Shown: positions 5,709 through 10,768 of the stretch, one piece after another | How positions within the stretch are numbered: position 1 is the stretch's first letter | Layout of the letters: every line of letters starts with the position of its first letter | Origin: an uncultured Chloroflexota bacterium | Lineage (GTDB): Bacteria > Chloroflexota > Dehalococcoidia > UBA3495 | DNA: 10,768 nt | Reading direction: 5' to 3' | Assembly (NCBI GenBank): GCA_913020235.1 | Contig: CAJWBT010000045.1 | Coordinates: 1 to 10,768 of the forward strand | The notes under the pieces: generated by a model | Databases searched by the model: none | Told to the model about the DNA's origin: nothing | The model's input: the letters and a program-made list of their open reading frames with translations, nothing else | Program-made: the position numbers and the translations under genes

Positions 5709-6796
5709 TGGTTCGGTCTCAAGAAACCCACAGGCCGCCACTCCGCTCGGTCTTGGAGACTCACGTAACCGTTACGTCGGCAACCTACACCGGCAAAGCG
5801 GGCGACCGGATGATCGGGGTCAACCGGGCCGGCGCCGTAACCGTCACCCTCCCCACGGCCCAGCTCCGCCCGGGCCGGCGCTACGCCGTCAAAGACGAGT
5901 CCGGGGCCGCGGCCACCAATAACATCACCGTGGCCACCGAGGGGTCCGAGACCATCGACGGGTCCGCCACCGACACCATCAGCGACAACTATGGCTCCAA
6001 GACCTACTACTCCGACGGCTCAAACTGGTTTACCGTGCCCCTGTTGGCCGTGGGGTCCCACACCCTGGCTTCCCATTCCGCCCGGGCCCACTCGGACCTA
6101 ACCGGCATCGGCACCGGCGACCACCACGCCCAGTCCCATACGCTGGACTCCCACACTGGGACGCTCCAGCATGAGAAGGGCGGCCTGGAGGCCGACGTTT
6201 CCGCAGGCGACGGATTTGTCGAGGTCAAGGGCGGCTCCACCACCGTCATCAAATCCAAGACTGACGCCACCGCCGCCCCCGACGCCAACGACGACACCAC
6301 CGCCGGCTACGCCGTCGGCTCCGTATGGATAGACGTCACCAACGACAAGGCCTACGTTTGCCTGGACGCAACAGAAGCATCCGCCGTCTGGACCGAGACC
6401 ACGGTCACCGGCAGCGGCCCCTCTCAAGCTACCCAAGCCGCCCTGGAAGCCGAGACCGATGAGAACACCTACGCACCACCGGACTTGATTAAGCACTCAC
6501 CGGGAATAGCGAAATACCGGTGCAATATCGCTGCGGACGGCACCGCATTTTCAAATGCCTATAACGTGAGTGGGGTTGCAGACACAGGAGTTGGGCATCG
6601 AACGATTTCATTTACGGTTGAGTTTGCCGTGGCCGCGGACCAAGGATCACTGGCAACGGTCAACTTGGCGAATGCTGACGACTCACACCTACAATTTGAA
6701 AGCCCGCTTGTTGGAAGCGTGGTGTTGAAAACGCGAATCGGCGATTCAACCCTTACCGACTTCCCGACCTTTAACGCGGGATGGGGAGCGCAATAG
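5708..6796 (+). CDS. Phage fibre-like protein with His-rich linker and distinct C-terminal module
   Basis: This 362-residue protein looks like a modular tail or head fibre. Residues 18-110 are a beta-rich domain (VTVTLPTAQLRPGRRYAVKD ... TNNITVATEGSETIDGS ... YYSDGSNWFTV) of a kind I associate with phage fibre stems. Residues 118-155 form a linker with eight His (SHTLASHS, GDHHAQSHTLDSHTG), similar to repeat linkers in trimeric fibres. Residues 195-232 (GSVWIDVTNDKAYVCLDATE) are another small beta unit. From about residue 238 (SQATQAALEAETDENTYAPP) begins a C-terminal module resembling side-fibre ends (AYNVSGVADTGVGHRTISFT). Base composition becomes visibly less GC-rich near 6490, inside this gene. 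Start ATG overlaps the previous stop, with GGGAG six bases before. Receptor or surface binding is the likely role. Confidence 0.8.
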   Translation: MVRSQETHRPPLRSVLETHVTVTSATYTGKAGDRMIGVNRAGAVTVTLPTAQLRPGRRYAVKDESGAAATNNITVATEGSETIDGSATDTISDNYGSKTYYSDGSNWFTVPLLAVGSHTLASHSARAHSDLTGIGTGDHHAQSHTLDSHTGTLQHEKGGLEADVSAGDGFVEVKGGSTTVIKSKTDATAAPDANDDTTAGYAVGSVWIDVTNDKAYVCLDATEASAVWTETTVTGSGPSQATQAALEAETDENTYAPPDLIKHSPGIAKYRCNIAADGTAFSNAYNVSGVADTGVGHRTISFTVEFAVAADQGSLATVNLANADDSHLQFESPLVGSVVLKTRIGDSTLTDFPTFNAGWGAQ

Positions 6797-6797
6797 A

Positions 6798-7385
6798 ATG
6801 GCTTATCTCGCCGAGTTGTTTGACGGACGGCTGGCCGTAATCCGTTTAATCGAGGGCGGGCCGGAAACTCTCTTGGTGGGACTCGCCCGAATGCTGTTTG
6901 CCCTGAGTTGGAAAGATGCCGACCCGAATCTTCATTTTGACCCGGCTGTGCACACCCTGGAAGCCCTTGGAGCCGGATTGCCGGGGCGTTACCCGCTTAC
7001 CGCGGTAGAAGTGGCGGATGCCGACTTGCCATATCACATCAAGGGGAACGGTGACCCGCTGCATGGCGCGTGTCTGGACCCAAATTGCCATGACCGGTAC
7101 TTCCGCGATGCCATGATGTGGGATGAAACATCTCCCGCCAAATGTCGATGTGCCATGCCCAAGGCGGAAGTTATCCACATGGACCGCATCCGCAAGGTGC
7201 GGGATGCGGAGCTGGCTAAGCTGGACGTGCCTTTCATGAAGGCCCTGGAATCTGGGGACACCGCGGTGCAGCAGGGGATTGCCGCACAAAAACAGCTTCT
7301 CAGAGACCTTCCGCAAACCTTTGACCTGACCGTAGCCAATACGCCAGAGGAACTCAAAGTCCTTTGGCCTGCAGGACTGTTATGA
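6798..7385 (+). CDS. Tail-fibre assembly chaperone-like protein with four cysteines
   Basis: The 195-residue product begins two bases after the fibre gene stop, with GGGGAG nine bases upstream. Its C-terminal part (IHMDRIRKVRDAELAKLD ... AAQKQLLRDLPQTFDL, residues 126-176) fits the short helical pattern of phage tail-assembly chaperones found beside fibre genes, where the D-L-P-Q ending is typical. Residues 85-120 hold Cys92, Cys97, Cys116 and Cys118 plus His98 (GACLDPNCHDR, AKCRCAMP), a possible metal site not usual for that family. The N-terminal 80 residues are not recognised. The gene shares the lower GC content of the preceding fibre tip, so the two may have been acquired together. The chaperone call is moderate. 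Confidence 0.65.
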   Translation: MAYLAELFDGRLAVIRLIEGGPETLLVGLARMLFALSWKDADPNLHFDPAVHTLEALGAGLPGRYPLTAVEVADADLPYHIKGNGDPLHGACLDPNCHDRYFRDAMMWDETSPAKCRCAMPKAEVIHMDRIRKVRDAELAKLDVPFMKALESGDTAVQQGIAAQKQLLRDLPQTFDLTVANTPEELKVLWPAGLL

Positions 7386-7567
7386 CGCCGTCAACACGAT
7401 CCGGGATCGCCAAAGCTTACGCCGTAATAGCTGGGCTCACCATTGTGACCATCGCGGGTTTGGAAGTCTACGCTCTCAGCCAGGGGGTCGACGGCACCGC
7501 CCTAACCGCCTCCCTCGCCGCCATTGCCGGCATCGGGGGCGCGGGAATAGGCAGGCTGTTCAAGTGA
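7382..7567 (+). CDS. Small two-helix membrane protein, holin-like
   Basis: The 61-residue product starts at ATG 7382, overlapping the previous stop (ATGA), with AGGA five bases upstream; the in-frame TTG at 7364 lies inside the preceding gene and is less likely. Two hydrophobic segments are visible: AVIAGLTIVTIAGLEVYAL (about 14-32) and LTASLAAIAGIGGAGIGRLF (about 41-60), joined by a short polar loop SQGVDG and ending in Lys. Size and layout resemble small phage holins, which make membrane holes to release an endolysin. However, no endolysin gene is present in the window, and many phages carry similar small membrane proteins of unknown role. The holin label is tentative. Confidence 0.6.
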   Translation: MTPSTRSGIAKAYAVIAGLTIVTIAGLEVYALSQGVDGTALTASLAAIAGIGGAGIGRLFK

Positions 7568-7977
7568 CCACTACGCGCAGATCCTCGCGAAGCCTGCACA
7601 CAATCAGCGTCAGGCGCCGGCCCTATGTTGCCCTGGTCAACGCCCACGACTCCAACACATCCAACACCAGGGAGGCTCTGGTCACCCCGTCCAAAGGCAG
7701 GCGTATCCGCCTCCTGAAGGTGCGCGTGATACAGGAACAGGCCGACGGGCGGCACCTTTGGGAGCTGTACTTCGGCACCGGCACCGACATCACCACCAGC
7801 CCCGAAAAGGCGGTCGACATACTGGATGTCCCTGGCCTGGGCGAAGCCAGCACCAGGACTTTCCTCAGGGACGAAGGGCCCCGGGGTCTGCGGGACGAGG
7901 TGCTGAGCGGGCGCTGGCTGGGGACGGCTCCAACCACCGTGCACAAGATTATTGTCGAATACACCGTGGAGCCGTAA
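7564..7977 (+). CDS. Beta-rich structural protein, first of a tandem paralogous pair
   Basis: The 137-residue product starts with GTG overlapping the previous stop (GTGA). The N-terminal 20 residues are very basic (TTTRRSSRSLHTISVRRRP). The rest is strand-rich: GRRIRLLKVRVIQEQADGRH, LWELYFGTGTDI, EVLSGRWLGTAP and HKIIVEYTVEP. An ungapped comparison by eye over the last 93 residues finds 53 identical positions with the next gene product, so the two arose by tandem duplication. I do not recognise the family. The shared GRHLWEL-FFG core and IVEY ending suggest a compact beta-sandwich, perhaps a fibre-base, decoration or tail-connector subunit. The basic N-terminus could contact nucleic acid or an acidic partner surface. 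Confidence 0.75.
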   Translation: MTTTRRSSRSLHTISVRRRPYVALVNAHDSNTSNTREALVTPSKGRRIRLLKVRVIQEQADGRHLWELYFGTGTDITTSPEKAVDILDVPGLGEASTRTFLRDEGPRGLRDEVLSGRWLGTAPTTVHKIIVEYTVEP

Positions 7978-7981
7978 GTCC

Positions 7982-8401
7982 ATGCCCAGGCTCGAGCTAC
8001 GTCGAAAGGTCCGCCGCGCCTACAGGGCCCTGATCCGTCGCCGGCGGTACGACCTGAGGATCAAGGTTGTGAACGCCAGCACCGACATCGACCGGCAGAC
8101 CATTCTGCCCCCTGCTCCGGGGCGCCGGATCCGTTTCATACGGGCCAAGGTGCTCCAGGATTCCAGCGAAGGCCGCCACCTCTGGGAGCTGTTCTTCGGC
8201 GACGCCGGCAACATTATCACCGCGCCCAACCGGGCCATCGATATCCTTGCCGTCCCCGACCTGGGCAGCGCAGCCACGAGGACTTTTCCCAAAGACCAGG
8301 GCCCCCGGGGCAGGACAAATGAGGTGCTCAGCGGACGCTGGCGAGGCACGGCCCCGGCCTCTGCCCACAAGGTCGTAATCGAATATTCCGAGGAATCCTG
8401 A
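7982..8401 (+). CDS. Beta-rich structural protein, second of a tandem paralogous pair
   Basis: The 139-residue product begins at ATG 7982, four bases after the previous stop, with a distant GGAG ten bases upstream; translation may be coupled to the first copy. It shares with that copy the blocks GRRIR, GRHLWEL, FFG, DIL-VP-LG, TRTF, GPRG, EVLSGRW-GTAP and HK--IEY. The N-terminus is different but again very basic (MPRLELRRKVRRAYRALIRR, then RRRYDLRIK), which may be a selected property. Divergence between copies (about 57 percent identity over the shared 93 residues, counted by hand) suggests an old duplication kept by selection. Function is unknown; a pair of subunits in a heteromeric ring or shell layer is one possibility. 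Confidence 0.75.
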   Translation: MPRLELRRKVRRAYRALIRRRRYDLRIKVVNASTDIDRQTILPPAPGRRIRFIRAKVLQDSSEGRHLWELFFGDAGNIITAPNRAIDILAVPDLGSAATRTFPKDQGPRGRTNEVLSGRWRGTAPASAHKVVIEYSEES

Positions 8402-8437
8402 ACCGGCCCCTTTTGCGATGGGGGAATACCAAACCCT

Positions 8438-8456
8438 CCCCCTGTTGGATAGGGGG
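8438..8456. repeat. C/G-run palindrome, 6-bp stem and 7-base loop
   Basis: CCCCCT (8438-8443) pairs with AGGGGG (8451-8456) around a seven-base loop. It lies directly before the ribosome binding site of the connector gene. Structure and position match the element before the 5436 gene, suggesting copies of one dispersed element or a shared control device. Confidence 0.5.
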
Positions 8457-8471
8457 CCAAAGGGGGAGCTA

Positions 8472-9293
8472 ATGGCCCGCGAAGCATACCGCAGCCTCTA
8501 TGGTGACCTGACCAAACTCAAGGACGACAGCCTGCTCAAGGACCCGGCCGCCGGGACCGGAGACGACGACGAAATGTTTCAGCTCCTCCTGGCGGTCTCC
8601 GACTGGGTCGACCACTACTGCAACCGGCACTTCTATCCCCGGACCCAAGCTCTTGAATTCGACGGAAACGGGTCCCCCAGGTTGCTCGTCCCCGACCTGA
8701 TCTCGCTCACCTCCTTGAAAGAAGACACCGCCGACGACAAGACCTTCAACGAGACCTGGGCGGTAAACGATTACTGGCTGGAACCCCACAACGCCGAGCC
8801 TACCGAGCATTGGGGCCAACCCTACACCGCCGCCAGGGTCCGGCAGCACGGCGCCAAAGCCGGCTTCAACGCCGGGGAGCAGCACTTCCAGGCCACGGGA
8901 ATCTGGGGTTACCGGCAGCACCAAGAGGACAGCGGCACCGACCTGAACGATGCGTCCATGACCACCTCCAAGACCACCGTGGCGGTCGATGCCGGGACCC
9001 AGTTCGCCATCGGCCAGACCATCATGATCGGCGACGAACAGATGCTGGTCACCGGTATCTCCACCAACGATTTGACCGTTACCAGGGCCCTCAACGGCAC
9101 CACCGCCGCCGCTCACGCGGATAATTCAGACGTTTACATCCTCCGTTGGCCCGCCGCGGTGGAGCGAGCCACCCTCATCCAGGCCGCCCGCATCTGGACC
9201 CGGTCCGCCGACTTTGAGCCCTTCTTCGTGGACGCCGATGTAGACACCGATGTCCGATTGCTCTTGGAGCCCTATCGCAAGCTCACCTCGTAA
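8472..9293 (+). CDS. Phage head-tail connector (gp6-like adaptor) with inserted small beta domain
   Basis: I place the start at ATG 8472 (273 residues), since AGGGGG/GGGGGAG stands just before it; the in-frame ATG at 8418 lacks such a site and the extra codons pass through a palindrome. The N-terminal helices (DDDEMFQLLLAVSDWVDHYC, residues 31-50), the strand NRHFYPRTQALEFDGNGSPR and the DLISLTSLKEDT turn are typical of HK97 gp6/SPP1 gp15-like adaptors, which form a ring under the portal. Residues 162-224 are an inserted unit (QFAIGQTIMIGDEQMLVTGI ... LTVTRALNGTTAAAHAD) known from several phage structural proteins. The C-terminal helix (VERATLIQAARIWTRS) completes the adaptor fold. It is the last gene of the cluster, although the portal it should contact is not encoded here. 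Confidence 0.8.
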   Translation: MAREAYRSLYGDLTKLKDDSLLKDPAAGTGDDDEMFQLLLAVSDWVDHYCNRHFYPRTQALEFDGNGSPRLLVPDLISLTSLKEDTADDKTFNETWAVNDYWLEPHNAEPTEHWGQPYTAARVRQHGAKAGFNAGEQHFQATGIWGYRQHQEDSGTDLNDASMTTSKTTVAVDAGTQFAIGQTIMIGDEQMLVTGISTNDLTVTRALNGTTAAAHADNSDVYILRWPAAVERATLIQAARIWTRSADFEPFFVDADVDTDVRLLLEPYRKLTS

Positions 9294-9322
9294 ACCAGGC
9301 CGCGAGGGACGGCTCAGAGGCA

Positions 9323-9380
9323 TGGGAGGCCAGGGCCGGCCCAACGGCAGGGGCACGCCGCCCTGCCCTCCCACCCTTTT
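9323..9380 (+). terminator. Probable intrinsic terminator after the phage cluster
   Basis: TGGGAGG (9323-9329) pairs with CCTCCCA (9367-9373), enclosing a second stem GCAGGG/CCCTGC (9347-9352 with 9361-9366). A TTTT run follows at 9377-9380. It begins 30 bases after the connector stop, as expected for the end of the transcription unit. The left arm has a 17-base bulge, so strength is uncertain. Confidence 0.5.
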
Positions 9381-9396
9381 CCAGATTCGCTTCCGC

Positions 9397-9443
9397 CCCG
9401 GCCGATGCCCAACCACATACTGCTGGCTGAGGCATCGGCCGGG
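9397..9443. repeat. Large inverted repeat, perfect 13-bp arms
   Basis: CCCGGCCGATGCC (9397-9409) and its exact complement (9431-9443) flank a 21-base loop. No T run follows on either strand. It may be a second-line terminator, an RNA-stabilising 3' structure, or a recombination or mobile-element end. It lies next to the terminator-like structure of the phage cluster. Confidence 0.65.
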
Positions 9444-9505
9444 TCTTGGGCCTCGGCCACCGGAAGGGGTTGCCCCCTGGCCCGCAGCCCTGTCTCTGAC
9501 CAACC

Positions 9506-9557
9506 CCCGCGCGTTTCGCCCGCGCGTCTCGCCCGCGCGTTTCGCCCGCGCGTTTCG
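9506..9557. repeat. Tandem repeat, four copies of a 13-base unit
   Basis: CCCGCGCGTTTCG is repeated four times end to end; the second copy has one change (TCTCG for TTTCG). The unit is not a multiple of three, so it is not a coding repeat. Each unit contains the palindrome CGCGCG. Slippage would explain its origin; a role in protein binding is possible. Confidence 0.85.
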
Positions 9558-9632
9558 GTAGATCTTCACTCGCCCAGCCCAACGCCGGCCTCTGTACCGC
9601 CAGGCGTCGAAGGGGGCTTCAGAATTCCGCAA

Positions 9633-9690
9633 TTCGCCAACCCAAAAACGGCTTTTTCAGCCGTATGCTGGCGAAACCCGTAAGCCAGCA
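9633..9690. repeat. Overlapping, mutually exclusive hairpins
   Basis: TTCGCCA (9633-9639) pairs with TGGCGAA (9669-9675) and encloses a smaller stem, ACGGCT/AGCCGT (9648-9653 with 9659-9664). The outer right arm is shared by a competing hairpin, TGCTGGC (9666-9672) with GCCAGCA (9684-9690). On the minus strand the small stem is followed by TTTTTGGG-like bases, so it could also stop transcription in that direction, though no minus-strand gene is nearby. Confidence 0.5.
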
Positions 9691-9730
9691 AGCGAGTGAA
9701 TCGAAACCCCACCCCCGAATCTCGGATAGC

Positions 9731-9759
9731 TTGACTTTGCAGCTATTGTAAGCTAGAAT
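9731..9759 (+). promoter_or_regulatory. Consensus sigma70-type promoter of the solute-binding lipoprotein gene
   Basis: TTGACT (9731-9736) and TAGAAT (9754-9759) are separated by exactly 17 bases; each box matches five of six consensus bases. The start of transcription should fall near 9766, leaving an untranslated leader of about 200 bases before the ATG at 9963. Confidence 0.75.
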
Positions 9760-9792
9760 CCCCCATATTCTCTATCTGGCCCGCGAATAGTA

Positions 9793-9927
9793 TCAGGTGA
9801 ACATTGACCTGAATCAGGCCGATCGGCTGTGCACTAACCAGGGGAATAGACGGAATATGTGGATTGACCTACATGAACCGTAACACCTCAAGCGATGCCA
9901 GGTACGCCTCTCGTAGGCACAGTGGCA
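9793..9927 (+). promoter_or_regulatory. Structured leader of the lipoprotein gene
   Basis: Three structures lie between promoter and start codon. TCAGGT (9793-9798) pairs with ACCTGA (9807-9812). The palindrome GCCGATCGGC occupies 9818-9827 and overlaps a further TCAGG copy. A nested hairpin pairs TGCCA with TGGCA (9896-9900/9923-9927) around GCCT/AGGC (9906-9909/9915-9918), ending 23 bases before the ribosome binding site. I recognise no known riboswitch class. It could be a protein operator or a cis-acting RNA. Confidence 0.4.
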
Positions 9928-9962
9928 GTCGAGACTAGTCCAACTACAATGGAGGAGCAGCT

Positions 9963-10768
9963 ATGTCAAGGCACCCACGGTTGAACCCATGGACTCTTCT
10001 TCCTATAGTAGCCGCGATGCTGTTAGTGATCAGCGTAGCTTGCGGCGCGTCGGCAACGGCAGTCCCTCAAGTGGTGGAGAGAACTGTGGTGGTGGAGGTG
10101 CCGGTGGAAGTGCCGGTGGAAGTGCCGGTGGATGTGGAGAGAACCGTAGTAGTAGAAAGGACGGTGCAGGTGCCGGTGGATGTGGAGAGAACGGTCGTCG
10201 TCGAGAGGACCGTCGTCGTCCGCCCGACCAACACCCCACGGCCCCGTCCCACGCCGGTTCCCACGGTTGATCCCATAGCGGCTCAAGCCGGCGGACACGT
10301 GCGAATGGCCGCGTACGCCGACACCAAGGACTGGGACCCCACGGGGTCCGGCTCCCTTTCCGCTGTCATAGCCTACTCCCAACTGTACAACCAGGTCGTC
10401 CAGTTTGACACTACCGATGTCAACAAGGTGGTCTGCGACCTGTGCGCCAGTTGGGACATCACCAACAGCGGTCAGACCTTTACCTTCAAGCTTCACGACG
10501 ACATCAGGTGGCAGGACGGAGACGACCTTACCGCCGACGACGTGGTGTTTATGCTTTCGCGGTACATGGATCCCGAGACCTCCATGGGCCGCTCCGGCCT
10601 CTTCCGGAACTACACCAAGCCCGTGGGAGAGGGCGGCGTGAAGAAGATTGACGACACGACGGTGGAGTTCAACCTCCAATTCCCGTCGGGGGCGTTCATC
10701 AAGTTCCTGGCGCTGGACTACGCCAAGATTCTGCCCAAGCACCTGCTGGAGCAGGGGATTGACCTGAA
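9963..10768 (+). CDS. ABC transporter solute-binding lipoprotein, family 5 (peptide/opine/nickel type), N-terminal part
   Basis: The frame is open from ATG 9963 to the window edge (268 codons, no stop), with GGAGGAG five bases upstream. The N-terminus is a signal peptide (NPWTLLPIVAAMLLVISVAC) with a probable lipidated Cys27. Residues 36-86 form a Val/Glu/Arg repeat linker (VERTVVVE and VPVEVPVE units), and residues 87-104 a Pro/Thr-rich stretch (RPTNTPRPRPTPVPTVDP). The ligand-binding domain follows: LYNQVVQFD, CDLCASWDITNSGQTFTFKL, DDIRWQDGDDLTADDVVFML and DDTTVEFNLQFPSGAFIKFL, typical of DppA/OppA-type proteins that deliver peptides or other solutes to an importer outside the membrane. The Cys-x-x-Cys (C158/C161 region) replaces the usual PDLAESW pattern. 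The substrate cannot be told, and the permease genes would lie beyond the window. Confidence 0.9.
   Translation, partial: MSRHPRLNPWTLLPIVAAMLLVISVACGASATAVPQVVERTVVVEVPVEVPVEVPVDVERTVVVERTVQVPVDVERTVVVERTVVVRPTNTPRPRPTPVPTVDPIAAQAGGHVRMAAYADTKDWDPTGSGSLSAVIAYSQLYNQVVQFDTTDVNKVVCDLCASWDITNSGQTFTFKLHDDIRWQDGDDLTADDVVFMLSRYMDPETSMGRSGLFRNYTKPVGEGGVKKIDDTTVEFNLQFPSGAFIKFLALDYAKILPKHLLEQGIDL
10084..10220 (+). repeat. In-frame minisatellite encoding the lipoprotein linker
   Basis: Units GTGCCGGTGGAA (12 bases, three near-perfect copies around 10099-10134) are framed by GTGGAGAGAACCGT-type blocks that recur at about 10072, 10134 and 10182. They encode alternating VPVE and VERTVVVE. Unit sizes are multiples of three, so linker length can change without frameshift. 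Confidence 0.75.

Noticed and set aside
9506..9557. CRISPR array
   Set aside because: The 13-base units are contiguous with no spacers between them, and no cas genes are near.
9250..9683. Open frames on both strands across the region after the connector gene
   Set aside because: They run through terminator-like hairpins and a 13-base tandem repeat whose period is not a multiple of three, so coding is unlikely.
9989..10742. Gly/Ser-rich plus frame and His-rich minus frame over the lipoprotein linker
   Set aside because: Both are out-of-frame readings of the repeat that encodes the VPVE/VERTVVVE stalk of the recognised lipoprotein.

Overview
The window looks like a GC-rich bacterial chromosome segment, most plausibly from a Chloroflexota lineage (Dehalococcoidia/SAR202-like). 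The main hint is the partial lipoprotein at the right end. Its valine/glutamate-rich 'VERTVVVE/VPVEVPVE' linker followed by a Pro/Thr stretch is a style I associate with Chloroflexota solute-binding proteins. There is no rRNA or marker gene, so the taxon is an inference.

Left flank (1-1629): two cellular genes on the minus strand. One is the 5' part of a gamma-glutamyltransferase, cut by the window edge. The other is a small A-type iron-sulfur carrier (IscA/HesB-like) that lacks the usual first cysteine and ends in a Gly/Cys-rich repeat tail. Between and beside them are about 490 and 370 bases in which I recognise no gene.

Centre (1630-9380): a plus-strand, head-to-tail cluster of tailed-phage structural genes. 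In order: a strong sigma70-type promoter; a perfect 15-bp hairpin; HK97-type prohead protease (TTG start); HK97-fold major capsid protein; three small beta-rich structural proteins; a fibre-like protein; a tail-assembly-chaperone-like protein; a tiny membrane protein; two tandem paralogous beta-rich proteins; and a head-tail connector with an inserted small beta domain. Spacing is tight from the 5436 gene onward, with several stop/start overlaps, and a terminator-like structure follows the last gene. The cluster has no terminase, portal, tape measure, integrase or lysis enzyme, and cellular genes lie on both sides. It is either a remnant or rearranged prophage, one locus of a dispersed gene-transfer-agent-like system, or a domesticated particle. 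The sequence alone cannot decide between these.

Right flank (9381-10768): about 580 bases rich in structure, holding a 13-bp-stem hairpin, a 4 x 13-bp tandem repeat, a pair of competing hairpins, and a consensus promoter with a roughly 200-nt structured leader. These precede the 5' part of an ABC-transporter family 5 (peptide-type) solute-binding lipoprotein, cut by the window edge.
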